From the NCBI RefSeq assembly GCF_048571125.1, contig NZ_CP182343.1, positions 2,976,001-3,040,000 on the forward strand: 64,000 bases of DNA, given 5' to 3'. Below, piece after piece: positions 50,756 to 59,205 of this stretch. A program made the position numbers and the translations under genes. The DNA comes from Arcobacter siniprincipis (GTDB taxonomy: Bacteria; Campylobacterota; Campylobacteria; Campylobacterales; Arcobacteraceae). The first letter of the stretch is position 1. Every line of letters begins with the position of its first letter. Below the pieces are notes generated by a model. That model was not told the origin of the DNA and did no database searches. It saw only the letters and a list, made by a program, of their open reading frames with translations.

Positions 50756-52359
50756 TATTTTTTTAACCTATTTAATCTATCAATTTCATCTTGAAGTTTT
50801 TCTATCTCTTTATCAATCAAGTATTCATCGTATAAAATCTTTTCTATTTCAACTAAATGGTTTTTAATCACTTGCTTTAAATAATCATCTCCGATAATTG
50901 ATTGAATTTGCCTAAACTTTGTTTTATGCTCTTTTTCATAAATTTCTTTTTCTTCATCTCTTTGATTTTTGTTTTCTTCTTTCGTTAATTCTTTTTCTAA
51001 AATTTCTTCATTATATTTTAGAATTGATTGAATTTTATCTTTCGCAAACTCACCCATAAGCACATCTTTCATAAAAAAACCATGAGAAAGTAAAGTATGT
51101 ATATTTGCTCCAAAAGTTTGTTGATTATCTTCAAAAGGATAAACTTGTTTTCCTTTTTCTAAAAATATTACATTTTCTTTTGGTAAGTCTGAAAGAATAA
51201 AAGGTGAATGAGAAGAAATTATTAGATTAAATTTAGTATCAAGTTTTTTTATAAAATCAATAATTTCTATTAAAAATCTTTTTTGCCAATTTGGGTGTAA
51301 ACATAGTTCTATTTCATCAAAAGTGATTAATAAATTATTTTGATAATTTTCTATTGTTCTATAAAAAAAATAGAGATTTAAAAATATTCCAAAAAACATT
51401 TGTTCACCAGTACTTAAAGAACTCCAGTTTCTTTCTTTTGAATCAATATAATCTATTTCAAAAAAATAATTAAAATTATACAAATAAAAATCTTTTTCTT
51501 CTTTATTTAATGAATCTAAATCAAATGTTTTTTCATTAAAATAAGTATTGAATTTTTCTTTTGTAATATAACCTTCATATTTTTTAAATTCTTTTTCTAA
51601 ATAGTTAATATCATTTAATTTTTCTATTTCAAAAAGGTTATTTTCTAAATGAAATAAGATAAGAAATTTATGATAGTAATCATCTATTTCTTCAAATAAT
51701 TCTAACAATTCTAAAGAGTTAGTAACTTCTTCATTTTCATTATAAATTATCTGATTAAATAATTCAGAAAAGTCTATTGGCTTGATTATTATAGTTGATG
51801 GAAAATAAAAGATTTGATTTTTTGGAAAAGGTTGCTCTTCTTGAATATGCATACTCATAAGTTGATTTATTTCAAAATTAGACAATTTTATATTATTTAT
51901 TTTATTTGTATAATTTAGATGTCTTTTTTTATCTTCACTATATTTTTCTTCTATGCTGTTAAAATATGTTAATACCGATATATTATGGATATTTTCAATT
52001 AGAGTATTTTCTTTTGTAAAATCAAAATTACTTTGATAGTGTATATGATTATTTATTGATATTAAAAGAATATATTTCGTTTTTAATTCTATATTTATTT
52101 TAGAACAAATTATATTTAACAAGGATTGAAGAGAACTCTTTCCACTTCCATTTTCACCTACAATTGCTGTAACATTAATATTTTTACCAAAAAAATCTTT
52201 CAAAGGATTTTCTTTTGGAGTTATTTTCAACTCACTTTTATCTAACAATTTCTCATTTTTATAAATAGGAAAAAATTCACACTCAAAATTTGGAGAAAAA
52301 TTAAATCCTTGTTTCTTTATATTCTTATAATCCTCAACCCACAAATAAACCAATTCCAT
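50755..52359 (-). CDS. AAA ATPase of a Septu-like (PtuA) defence pair
   Basis: This is an ABC/SMC-like ATPase of 534 residues. Walker A Gly-Glu-Asn-Gly-Ser-Gly-Lys-Ser is at 68-75, and the signature-like Leu-Ser-Thr-Gly-Glu-Gln is near 320. Walker B Leu-Leu-Ile-Thr-Phe-Asp-Glu is near 345, and the switch His lies in Ser-Ser-His-Ser-Pro-Phe near 380. A C-terminal coiled coil rich in Glu/Lys follows. Gene order ATPase then HNH, on one strand with a one-base overlap, is that of Septu-type anti-phage systems. Related ATPase/HNH pairs also occur in retron and other systems. Confidence 0.78.
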   Translation of the reverse strand: MELVYLWVEDYKNIKKQGFNFSPNFECEFFPIYKNEKLLDKSELKITPKENPLKDFFGKNINVTAIVGENGSGKSSLQSLLNIICSKINIELKTKYILLISINNHIHYQSNFDFTKENTLIENIHNISVLTYFNSIEEKYSEDKKRHLNYTNKINNIKLSNFEINQLMSMHIQEEQPFPKNQIFYFPSTIIIKPIDFSELFNQIIYNENEEVTNSLELLELFEEIDDYYHKFLILFHLENNLFEIEKLNDINYLEKEFKKYEGYITKEKFNTYFNEKTFDLDSLNKEEKDFYLYNFNYFFEIDYIDSKERNWSSLSTGEQMFFGIFLNLYFFYRTIENYQNNLLITFDEIELCLHPNWQKRFLIEIIDFIKKLDTKFNLIISSHSPFILSDLPKENVIFLEKGKQVYPFEDNQQTFGANIHTLLSHGFFMKDVLMGEFAKDKIQSILKYNEEILEKELTKEENKNQRDEEKEIYEKEHKTKFRQIQSIIGDDYLKQVIKNHLVEIEKILYDEYLIDKEIEKLQDEIDRLNRLKK

Positions 52360-52446
52360 AATAACTCTTTGCTAAAATATTTATAAGTATGTTACAAGAA
52401 TATAATTTAAAAGTTTCACCAATTAATTTGTATCAAAATACAAATA

Positions 52447-52475
52447 TTGACAAATAGGCGATAATCGCCTATAAT
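52447..52475 (+). promoter_or_regulatory. Promoter of the toxin-antitoxin operon with palindromic spacer
   Basis: TTGACA (52447-52452) and TATAAT (52470-52475) are separated by exactly 17 bp. TAGGCGAT-A-ATCGCCTA (52455-52471), a perfect 17-bp palindrome, occupies nearly the whole spacer and two bases of the -10. A protein bound there would shut the promoter, as is typical of antitoxin autoregulation. Confidence 0.8.
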
Positions 52476-52499
52476 AATAAAAATAAAGTAGAGATAACT

Positions 52500-52949
52500 A
52501 TGACACAACAACAAATGAGCAAATTACTTGATATACCAGAACGAACTCTTAGAGATTGGAAGAGTGGAAGAAGTAGACTATATACCTTACTTCAAAATAT
52601 TGAATATGAAGATGCCAAAGATAAAATAAATGTAGTTGATATAGACGATATCATAGAGTTTGAACCATCACAATATTCACAAAATATGTTTTGGCAAACT
52701 AAAGAAAAAAGTCAACAAAAAGTATATGCAATAATCTCAAACTATTTATCAACTATAAACATACATGACATAAAAGAATTATGTAATCAGTTTGGAAAAA
52801 ATATGGTTAAATCAGTTTTAAGTGATAAATATAAAGAGATGTACAAAAAAGGCTTTATATCAACAAGTGGTATGGATATACCTTTACATGGAAAATACAA
52901 TGAAAATCCCACCTTCAAACAATTATCAGGAATAATAAATGACTTCTAA
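52500..52949 (+). CDS. Helix-turn-helix antitoxin-like protein
   Basis: This is a 149-residue protein. The N-terminal helix-turn-helix is Met-Ser-Lys-Leu-Leu-Asp-Ile-Pro-Glu-Arg-Thr-Leu-Arg-Asp-Trp (residues 6-20). The rest is helical and unassigned. It precedes and overlaps by 11 bp a nucleotidyltransferase-like toxin gene. The promoter carries a palindrome that is a plausible target for it. It resembles antitoxins of AbiEii-type pairs in layout. Confidence 0.72.
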   Translation: MTQQQMSKLLDIPERTLRDWKSGRSRLYTLLQNIEYEDAKDKINVVDIDDIIEFEPSQYSQNMFWQTKEKSQQKVYAIISNYLSTINIHDIKELCNQFGKNMVKSVLSDKYKEMYKKGFISTSGMDIPLHGKYNENPTFKQLSGIINDF

Positions 52950-53610
52950 CGTAATAAAAGTATTAGATAAAATCAAAGACTCAAGTATATTTCAAGATGA
53001 ACTTTATTTCATAGGAGGAACAGCACTCTCATACTATCTCAATCATCGAGTTTCAGAAGACATAGATATAGTAAGTCCAAAAATATTGGACTATAAAAAA
53101 GTTGTAACAACGATGAATTCTTTAGGAGCTAAAAAAATTGAAGATGAAAATACTACAGCACTAAGACTTGCAGGATTATTTCCTGATGAATATATATTAA
53201 AATTTATACTTGATGAAGTTAAAATAGAGTTTTTTTATGCTAATCGTCCTATTCAAAAAGAAATATTAACCAATAATACATGTGCAAACTATGAAAACTC
53301 TACTCTTAAAATTTTAGATTTAAAATCAATAGCAAAATTAAAAATTGTTGCTTTATTTCAAAGAGATAAAGCAAGAGATTTATTTGATTTTTATTCCTTA
53401 TTAGAAAATAATGTACTTACATTATCCGAGGTTCTTTCTATCTCTAAAAGCATTAAAAATATAGACTCAAAAGATAAAATTATTGATTTTATAACATCAA
53501 AAAAAGAATCAAAAGATGATGAGAGTGTTTATTTAAATGAACATGATAAAATAGATTTGATATTTGATGAAATTAAAACAAATACCATCTTGGCATTAAA
53601 AAAGATTTAA
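52939..53610 (+). CDS. AbiEii/AbiGii-type nucleotidyltransferase toxin
   Basis: This is a 223-residue protein. The nucleotidyltransferase motif Gly-Gly-Thr-Ala-Leu-Ser is at residues 26-31 and Asp-Ile-Asp-Ile-Val at 41-45. A second conserved segment, Ala-Lys-Leu-Lys with Arg-Asp-Lys-Ala-Arg-Asp-Leu-Phe-Asp-Phe, lies near 130-154. Such toxins transfer nucleotides to tRNA or other targets and are held in check by an adjacent antitoxin. The catalytic aspartates are intact. Confidence 0.82.
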   Translation: MTSNVIKVLDKIKDSSIFQDELYFIGGTALSYYLNHRVSEDIDIVSPKILDYKKVVTTMNSLGAKKIEDENTTALRLAGLFPDEYILKFILDEVKIEFFYANRPIQKEILTNNTCANYENSTLKILDLKSIAKLKIVALFQRDKARDLFDFYSLLENNVLTLSEVLSISKSIKNIDSKDKIIDFITSKKESKDDESVYLNEHDKIDLIFDEIKTNTILALKKI

Positions 53611-53975
53611 TCTTTTTCCTCTATCACATCTATATCCCAAATAACACTAACCCCATACTCCTGACTTAGCGTTATATACTTCTCATAAGAAACCTTCTCT
53701 TTATACTTCTTCGAATGAAAAGTAACGACCACATCTTCTCCATTTAGTAAAGCTTTTACTTCTCTTTGTTTTAAATACTTCCCATACTTCCTCAAAGAAT
53801 TTTGCCAAATTTTAAAATCACAAGTTGCATCAGGGGTGAGTTCGAAGAGTTCTCCATCTTCGCTGTACCATTTGGCGTTGGAACAAGCATAAAGCTCTAT
53901 TTTTTTGCCATTAAACTCTTTTTTTCGTACTTCTATTTGTCCATTTTCACAATAAGGACATTTTCCTAAAATCAA
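53607..53975 (-). CDS. Zinc-ribbon protein resembling topoisomerase C-terminal fingers
   Basis: This 122-residue protein starts with Gly-Lys-Cys-Pro-Tyr-Cys (residues 4-9). Later cysteines lie near 31 and 52 within a pattern like the DNA topoisomerase I C-terminal zinc fingers. The second half is basic and unassigned. It overlaps the toxin stop by 4 bp tail to tail and the MFS gene by 4 bp, and may mark the outer edge of the island. Confidence 0.65.
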   Translation of the reverse strand: MILGKCPYCENGQIEVRKKEFNGKKIELYACSNAKWYSEDGELFELTPDATCDFKIWQNSLRKYGKYLKQREVKALLNGEDVVVTFHSKKYKEKVSYEKYITLSQEYGVSVIWDIDVIEEKD

Positions 53976-55120
53976 TTATACGCCTTAAATATTTTTCTGT
54001 TTGAATATACAAAAATAAAGATTACAAAAAGTAAAAACATACATAAGTATATAGTTTTATCCCAACCATAAAGAGAATAAAACATTGGAGGGATAATTGA
54101 ACCAACTGTTCCACCTATGTAATAAAAACTCAAATACATACCTGATGTTAGTGATTTTTGTGCCTCTTTTAGGGAGTTTGCTATTCTAGTACTAACGGTA
54201 TGAACTGTAAACATTCCTAAACAAAATAAAAATACATTTAGAAATATGATAAGTGGATTTTCTACTATATATAGTGCTGTTGAAATTATAAAGATTATTA
54301 TTCCAAAAAGTATAGTTTTCATCTCTTTATCAAAGAATTTTATAATCTTATGAATGAAAAGTGAAACAACTATTCCAACCCCATATCCTAAATATAAAAG
54401 TCCTATTTGACTCTCACTTGTACTTGGATCTAACTCTTTAAGTCTAAATGGCAAGATATTTAAAACCCCTGCAAATACAAAAAATATAGAAAACATCAAA
54501 AGATATATTACAAAAAATCTTTTATCTTTTAATATATGTGTGATATCTTTTATTGTGGCTTTTGTTAAGTGAGCTTGGGCATCGTAATTTAATCTTGTGA
54601 TTAAAAAAAGTCCTATAAGAGAAGCGAAAGATAGAGATAAAAAAACCATTTGCCAAGAAAAGTATGTGGCAATATATCCTGAAAATACCCTTCCTACTAA
54701 ACCACCAAAAACTGTTGATGCCACATAAATTGACATATTTAGTTTCACATTTACTTTATCTATGTTTGCTAAAATACTCATAGATGCAGTTAAAATTGCT
54801 GGTATTACTATTGCTTCTATTGTTCTTATTGTTAAAAACATCTCATATGATGTGGAAAATGATAAAAAAGTATTTGTAACAGCTAAAATAAGTGAAGCTG
54901 TTAATAAAACCCTTTTTGCATTTACTCGTTCTAATATATATCCATAAATAATAGGTGCAATTGCTAAAAATAACATGATAACTGCTGTAAATTGTGAAGA
55001 TTTTACAATTGATACTTCAAACTCTTTTGCAAGTAAAGGTTGAAGTGGTTGAGTTGCATACATTACTGATAATACAATTACAATATTGTATATTATTATA
55101 GAGAGTTCTTTTGTTTTCAA
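53972..55120 (-). CDS. MFS transporter
   Basis: This is a 382-residue major facilitator with about twelve hydrophobic segments. The A-like motif near residues 60-70 reads Gly-Tyr-Ile-Leu-Glu-Arg-Val-Asn-Ala-Lys-Arg. The family resembles drug/arabinose-type exporters. The substrate is unknown. It is followed by the zinc-ribbon gene. Confidence 0.85.
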   Translation of the reverse strand: MKTKELSIIIYNIVIVLSVMYATQPLQPLLAKEFEVSIVKSSQFTAVIMLFLAIAPIIYGYILERVNAKRVLLTASLILAVTNTFLSFSTSYEMFLTIRTIEAIVIPAILTASMSILANIDKVNVKLNMSIYVASTVFGGLVGRVFSGYIATYFSWQMVFLSLSFASLIGLFLITRLNYDAQAHLTKATIKDITHILKDKRFFVIYLLMFSIFFVFAGVLNILPFRLKELDPSTSESQIGLLYLGYGVGIVVSLFIHKIIKFFDKEMKTILFGIIIFIISTALYIVENPLIIFLNVFLFCLGMFTVHTVSTRIANSLKEAQKSLTSGMYLSFYYIGGTVGSIIPPMFYSLYGWDKTIYLCMFLLFVIFIFVYSNRKIFKAYN

Positions 55121-55145
55121 TTTTGTCCGATTTTAATATAAATAA

Positions 55146-55175
55146 AAAAAGGTGAGAAATCATTCTCACCTTTTT
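55146..55175 (-). terminator. Intrinsic terminator after the response regulator
   Basis: GGTGAGAA and TTCTCACC form an 8-bp stem with loop ATCA, extended by A5/T5 to a 13-bp stem. On the minus strand it is followed by TTTTTTT. It lies 20 bp past the response-regulator stop. Confidence 0.85.
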
Positions 55176-55195
55176 AGAAGTTAAATATTTATAAA

Positions 55196-55912
55196 TTACA
55201 TATATGGTAATTCTATAATATAACCGTAACCTTTTTGAGAAATGATAAAATCATCATCAATAACTTTATCTTTTAATCTTTTCATTACTGTTCTAAATGC
55301 AGAATCATTTGTTGTCAAATCACCCCAAACATCTTCTTTGAATTTTTCTACAGAAACAACTTCACCTAAGTTCTTAATTAAAACTTCTAAAATTTGAGAC
55401 TCTTTTTTAGATAGTTTTACACTCAACCCATCTTTGTATAATAAACTTCTACTTCTATTATATGTATATGTATTATTTAAAACTAATGGAGAATCATCTT
55501 CTTTGCTGTCTTTTTTAGCACTAATTAATTCATCATTTGCTTTTTGTAACATATCCATCATATCATCTACATTTAATGGTTTAACAAAATACCCTAAAAC
55601 TTTTAAATTGATAAGTTTTAATAAATCTTCTTCATTTTTATGTGCAGAAACTATTATAAACTTTTGATCTGGAACAATTTCCAAAATTTCATCAATCATT
55701 TCAATACCATCTTTATTTGGCATTTTAATATCAGTTAAAACTAAATCAAAACACTTATCATTATTAAAGCTTTCTTTATAAAAATTAATTCCTTCTTGAC
55801 CATCACTTGCTACGACTACTTCATCGAAGATTGTGTTTAAATAAAAAGATAATGTTTTCCTAGCAACTTCTTCATCTTCTACTAGCAAAACTCTAGTTGT
55901 ATATATACTCAT
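55196..55912 (-). CDS. OmpR/PhoB-family response regulator
   Basis: This is a 238-residue regulator. The receiver has the phosphoacceptor Asp-61 in Leu-Thr-Asp-Ile-Lys-Met-Pro, with acidic residues at 12-14, and a Lys in Val-Lys-Pro near 112. The C-terminal winged helix ends with Lys-Gly-Tyr-Gly-Tyr-Ile-Ile, as in OmpR-type proteins. No histidine kinase is adjacent, so its partner is unknown. Confidence 0.92.
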   Translation of the reverse strand: MSIYTTRVLLVEDEEVARKTLSFYLNTIFDEVVVASDGQEGINFYKESFNNDKCFDLVLTDIKMPNKDGIEMIDEILEIVPDQKFIIVSAHKNEEDLLKLINLKVLGYFVKPLNVDDMMDMLQKANDELISAKKDSKEDDSPLVLNNTYTYNRSRSLLYKDGLSVKLSKKESQILEVLIKNLGEVVSVEKFKEDVWGDLTTNDSAFRTVMKRLKDKVIDDDFIISQKGYGYIIELPYM

Positions 55913-56029
55913 ACAGAGCTCCTATATTTTTTTATAATTATTATTGATTATTCTTTCTATTATACCATCTTTTTGCTTTTTTTCATTAAACATAAAAATT
56001 ATAAAAAATAATTTAATTTATATTTATAT

Positions 56030-56752
56030 TTAGTACTTAACTTGTGATAAGTACAAACCATTAGGAATAGCGGGGGTTTTATAGATATATTTTTCTCTGG
56101 AAAGTTGAGATTTTAAATCATTTTTTGAAAATTTTCCTTCTGAAATTTTTAACAAAAAACCAACCATAATTCTAATCTGAGATCTCAAATATGAATTTGC
56201 TTCAAATCTAAAGATATAAAAATCTTTATATTTGTAAAATTTTGCATCAAAAATTTCTCTTACTTTATTCTCTTTTTCACTACCACTTTTGTGAAAATAT
56301 TCGAAATCATGAACTCCAATAAAAAGTTTTATTGCCTCTTTTATTTTCTCTTCATTTATTTGTTTTACAAAAGTAACATAATTTGCCAAAAAAGGTGTTA
56401 CTTCTTTTGTAGAAATAACATATCTATATACTCTTTTTTTAGCATGAAATCTTGCATGAAATTCATCACTTACTTTTTGAATATTTCTAACTCTTATAGA
56501 ACTTGGTAGCTTATAATTCATAACTTGCTTTAGCTTTGAGAAGTTTGACCAGTAAGCAGGAATAAGTATATTAAAAACTTGTCCGGTAGCATGTACTTGT
56601 TTATCAGTTCTTCCACTTAATGTTATTTTAGGTTCAATATTTAACAATTTAAATACTTCTATAAGTTTATCTTCCACACTTTTTTTATTACTTTGTCTTT
56701 GTGAACCTTGATAAGAAAAACCATCATAAGAGATTGTCATTTTTACATTCAT
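56030..56752 (-). CDS. truA: tRNA pseudouridine synthase A
   Basis: TruA makes pseudouridine at positions 38-40 of tRNA anticodon stems. The catalytic Asp-50 is in Ser-Gly-Arg-Thr-Asp-Lys-Gln-Val-His-Ala. Ala-Arg-Phe-His-Ala-Lys-Lys-Arg near 100-107 and Arg-Ser-Gln-Ile-Arg-Ile-Met-Val-Gly near 193-201 are also conserved. 240 residues is standard. It overlaps the permease gene by one base. Confidence 0.95.
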   Translation of the reverse strand: MNVKMTISYDGFSYQGSQRQSNKKSVEDKLIEVFKLLNIEPKITLSGRTDKQVHATGQVFNILIPAYWSNFSKLKQVMNYKLPSSIRVRNIQKVSDEFHARFHAKKRVYRYVISTKEVTPFLANYVTFVKQINEEKIKEAIKLFIGVHDFEYFHKSGSEKENKVREIFDAKFYKYKDFYIFRFEANSYLRSQIRIMVGFLLKISEGKFSKNDLKSQLSREKYIYKTPAIPNGLYLSQVKY

Positions 56753-57771
56753 TAATATACTTTTTTTACATTTAACTTATAAACAAAGTATGATAATATC
56801 GTCCAAAAAACAATTATTAATGGGATAGAAAAAAGACCTATTGTCTTAGTTAAAGGATCAGAAATCAAATAATACCCAACAACACTAATAATTGCATATG
56901 CAACTGATCTATTCTTTTCATATCTTGGATTAAAATATCCAAAAGCAACTACCAAATAAATAGAGATAAGAGGAAAAATCGATGTTAATACATAAAAAGA
57001 GAATTTTGCTACATCCCCATCATTTTCAACTTTATCTTTCCAATACGCATACGCATTTGTAAAAGAAGTTGCTTTTGACTCACTTAAAGTGTCATTTATA
57101 TGCATAACATTGTAATCTATTTGATTAATCTTATTTTTTTCAAAATAAAAAGCTTTTCCATCTTTTAAAACAAAACTCAAATTTCCTAAGTCATTATTTA
57201 GCTTTGCATTTTTAGCTATAATAAATTGATCGGTACCATTATCTTGTGTTTTGAAAAGTTTAACTTCTTCATAAAGTTTATCATCTTTTTTACTTATGTA
57301 TATAAGCCAATCACCAAACTTTTGCCCAAATTCTGATGCTTTTATATTAAAGTTTGCTTCTTTTGTTTTTTGATTAATCAATTCATGAGATAGATATTTT
57401 GTTTTGGGAATTAATCCTATTGAAATAATCAATAAAGACAAAGATATAAAAAAAGTAATAGGTAAAAATACTTTTAAAATATTTGAGGGATTTAAACCAA
57501 AAGAAGTTATAACAATAAGCTCATATTCACTTGATAATTTAGACAAAGTAATTACCATAGCTACAAAAAAAGATATGGGCATAGTATAAAAAACAATATT
57601 AGGTAAATTATATGCATATAAAGTACCAAGTTCTAAGATATTTAGGGTAATAACCGAAGTAATTGAGGCTATTCTTACTAAAAATATAATTGAAGTAATA
57701 AAAAAAAGTACTAAAAATATGGGAAAAAATGTATTTGAAAATTGTGATAATAAATATTGTTTTAGCTTCAC
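56752..57771 (-). CDS. LptF/LptG-family permease
   Basis: This 339-residue inner-membrane protein of the YjgP/YjgQ family extracts lipopolysaccharide for the Lpt bridge. Helices lie at about 14-32, 55-80, 100-122 and 265-335, with a periplasmic domain between. Whether it is LptF or LptG cannot be decided from sequence alone. It overlaps the prepilin-peptidase gene by 4 bp. Confidence 0.85.
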   Translation of the reverse strand: MKLKQYLLSQFSNTFFPIFLVLFFITSIIFLVRIASITSVITLNILELGTLYAYNLPNIVFYTMPISFFVAMVITLSKLSSEYELIVITSFGLNPSNILKVFLPITFFISLSLLIISIGLIPKTKYLSHELINQKTKEANFNIKASEFGQKFGDWLIYISKKDDKLYEEVKLFKTQDNGTDQFIIAKNAKLNNDLGNLSFVLKDGKAFYFEKNKINQIDYNVMHINDTLSESKATSFTNAYAYWKDKVENDGDVAKFSFYVLTSIFPLISIYLVVAFGYFNPRYEKNRSVAYAIISVVGYYLISDPLTKTIGLFSIPLIIVFWTILSYFVYKLNVKKVY

Positions 57772-58565
57772 AAAATAACCTTTGAAATTTGAAATATATA
57801 CTCAACAAAAAAACCTAAAGACAAATAAGGAATAAAGGCTGTTTGTTTTTCACTGTTTTTGATATTATTATAAATTGATGGAATTATAGCAAAAAGTGCT
57901 GCTAAAAATATAGCTATCATTCCTGAAGCCAAACCTAAAAGTGCCCCAATAACAGCAATAATTGGTAAATCACCCTCTCCCAAAGCTCTTTGTGTTTTTA
58001 AAGTTTCATCTTTTAATATCTTTGATTTTATATTTTGAATATAAAAAGTTACAAAAAAATCTAGCATAACAAAAGCTCCAACAAAAATAAATCCATCTTT
58101 AATAGAGTCTAAAAAATTATTATAAACACAAGAAAAACCTAAAATAACCACAAGTAACAAAATCCAATCAGGAACAGCTTTATACTCTAAATCAATAAAT
58201 GATAATACAAGCAAAGTATAAAACATCGCTAATATTAAAAAATATTCCAATGAAAAACCAATCTTTATAAAAAGTGTTAAAGCAATGATTGCTGATAAAA
58301 CCTCTACTAAAAAATAGTTTATAGAATATTTTTCATTGCAATATTTGCATTTTCCTCCAAGAATAAGATATGAAATAATAGGAATATTATAGTACCAAGC
58401 TATTGTTTTTCCACATTTAGTACAATGACTTCTTGGAGTAATAATAGATTCACCCCTAGGAACTCTATTAATCACTACATTTAAAAACGAGCCAATAACT
58501 GCACCAAAAATAAAAATAATAGCACTAAACAGAACCAAATCTTCTCTCTCTATTTTTAAAATCAC
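57768..58565 (-). CDS. Prepilin peptidase (A24 family)
   Basis: This is a membrane aspartyl protease that cleaves and methylates type IV pilin-like prepilins. Zinc-type Cys pairs are at 48/51 and 73/76. The two catalytic aspartates lie in Phe-Ile-Asp-Leu-Glu near 125 and in Gly-Glu-Gly-Asp-Leu-Pro near 198. The start codon is uncertain. The GTG at 58565 puts 41 bp inside uppS; an in-frame TTG at 58538 would shorten it by nine residues. Confidence 0.88.
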   Translation of the reverse strand: MILKIEREDLVLFSAIIFIFGAVIGSFLNVVINRVPRGESIITPRSHCTKCGKTIAWYYNIPIISYLILGGKCKYCNEKYSINYFLVEVLSAIIALTLFIKIGFSLEYFLILAMFYTLLVLSFIDLEYKAVPDWILLLVVILGFSCVYNNFLDSIKDGFIFVGAFVMLDFFVTFYIQNIKSKILKDETLKTQRALGEGDLPIIAVIGALLGLASGMIAIFLAALFAIIPSIYNNIKNSEKQTAFIPYLSLGFFVEYIFQISKVIL

Positions 58566-59205
58566 TTAATAAATCATCAAATTCATTTTTAGAAAATTCT
58601 GGCCAATAAGTTTTTGTAAAAAACATTTCTGCATAAGCACACTGCCACAAAAGATAATTTGAAATTCTAATCTCACCACTTGTTCGTATTAACATATCCA
58701 CATCAGGAATACCAGCTGTATCCAAACATGATTCTATATTTTCTTGATTTATTTCAAGCTTTTTATCAACTAATTTTTTAACAGCCCTTGTAATTTCATC
58801 TCTTGAACCATAATTTAAAGCTAATATTTGAGTTAAGCCTTTACAGTTTTTTGTTTTTTCTTGGGTTTCACTTATGACTTTTTGCAAAGATTTTGAAAAC
58901 TTTGATAAATCCCCAATTACTTTAAATTTAACATTATTTTCTAAATAAATTGATAACTCATTTTTTAAATATTTCTCTAAAAGTTTCATTAAAAACTCAA
59001 CTTCTAATTTTGGTCTCGTCCAATTTTCAGTGGAGAAAGCATATAAAGTTAAGTATTTTATACCTAAATTATTTGCATGAGTGGTAATCTCTCTTACAGT
59101 TTTAGCACCCTCTTCATGTCCAGCTGTTCTATTTAGTCCTTGTTCTTTTGCCCATCTTCCATTACCATCCATAATAATGGCGACATGTTGTGGTAAACTA
59201 CTCAT
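58525..59205 (-). CDS. uppS: Undecaprenyl diphosphate synthase
   Basis: UppS builds the C55 lipid carrier for peptidoglycan from farnesyl diphosphate and isopentenyl diphosphate. The signature His-Val-Ala-Ile-Ile-Met-Asp-Gly-Asn-Gly-Arg-Trp is at residues 7-18. Tyr-Ala-Phe-Ser-Thr-Glu-Asn-Trp near 55-62 and Ile-Arg-Thr-Ser-Gly-Glu near 178-183 are intact. The length of 226 residues is at the lower end of the family. It overlaps coaBC by 8 bp and extends into the peptidase gene. Confidence 0.95.
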   Translation of the reverse strand: MSSLPQHVAIIMDGNGRWAKEQGLNRTAGHEEGAKTVREITTHANNLGIKYLTLYAFSTENWTRPKLEVEFLMKLLEKYLKNELSIYLENNVKFKVIGDLSKFSKSLQKVISETQEKTKNCKGLTQILALNYGSRDEITRAVKKLVDKKLEINQENIESCLDTAGIPDVDMLIRTSGEIRISNYLLWQCAYAEMFFTKTYWPEFSKNEFDDLLSDFKNRERRFGSV

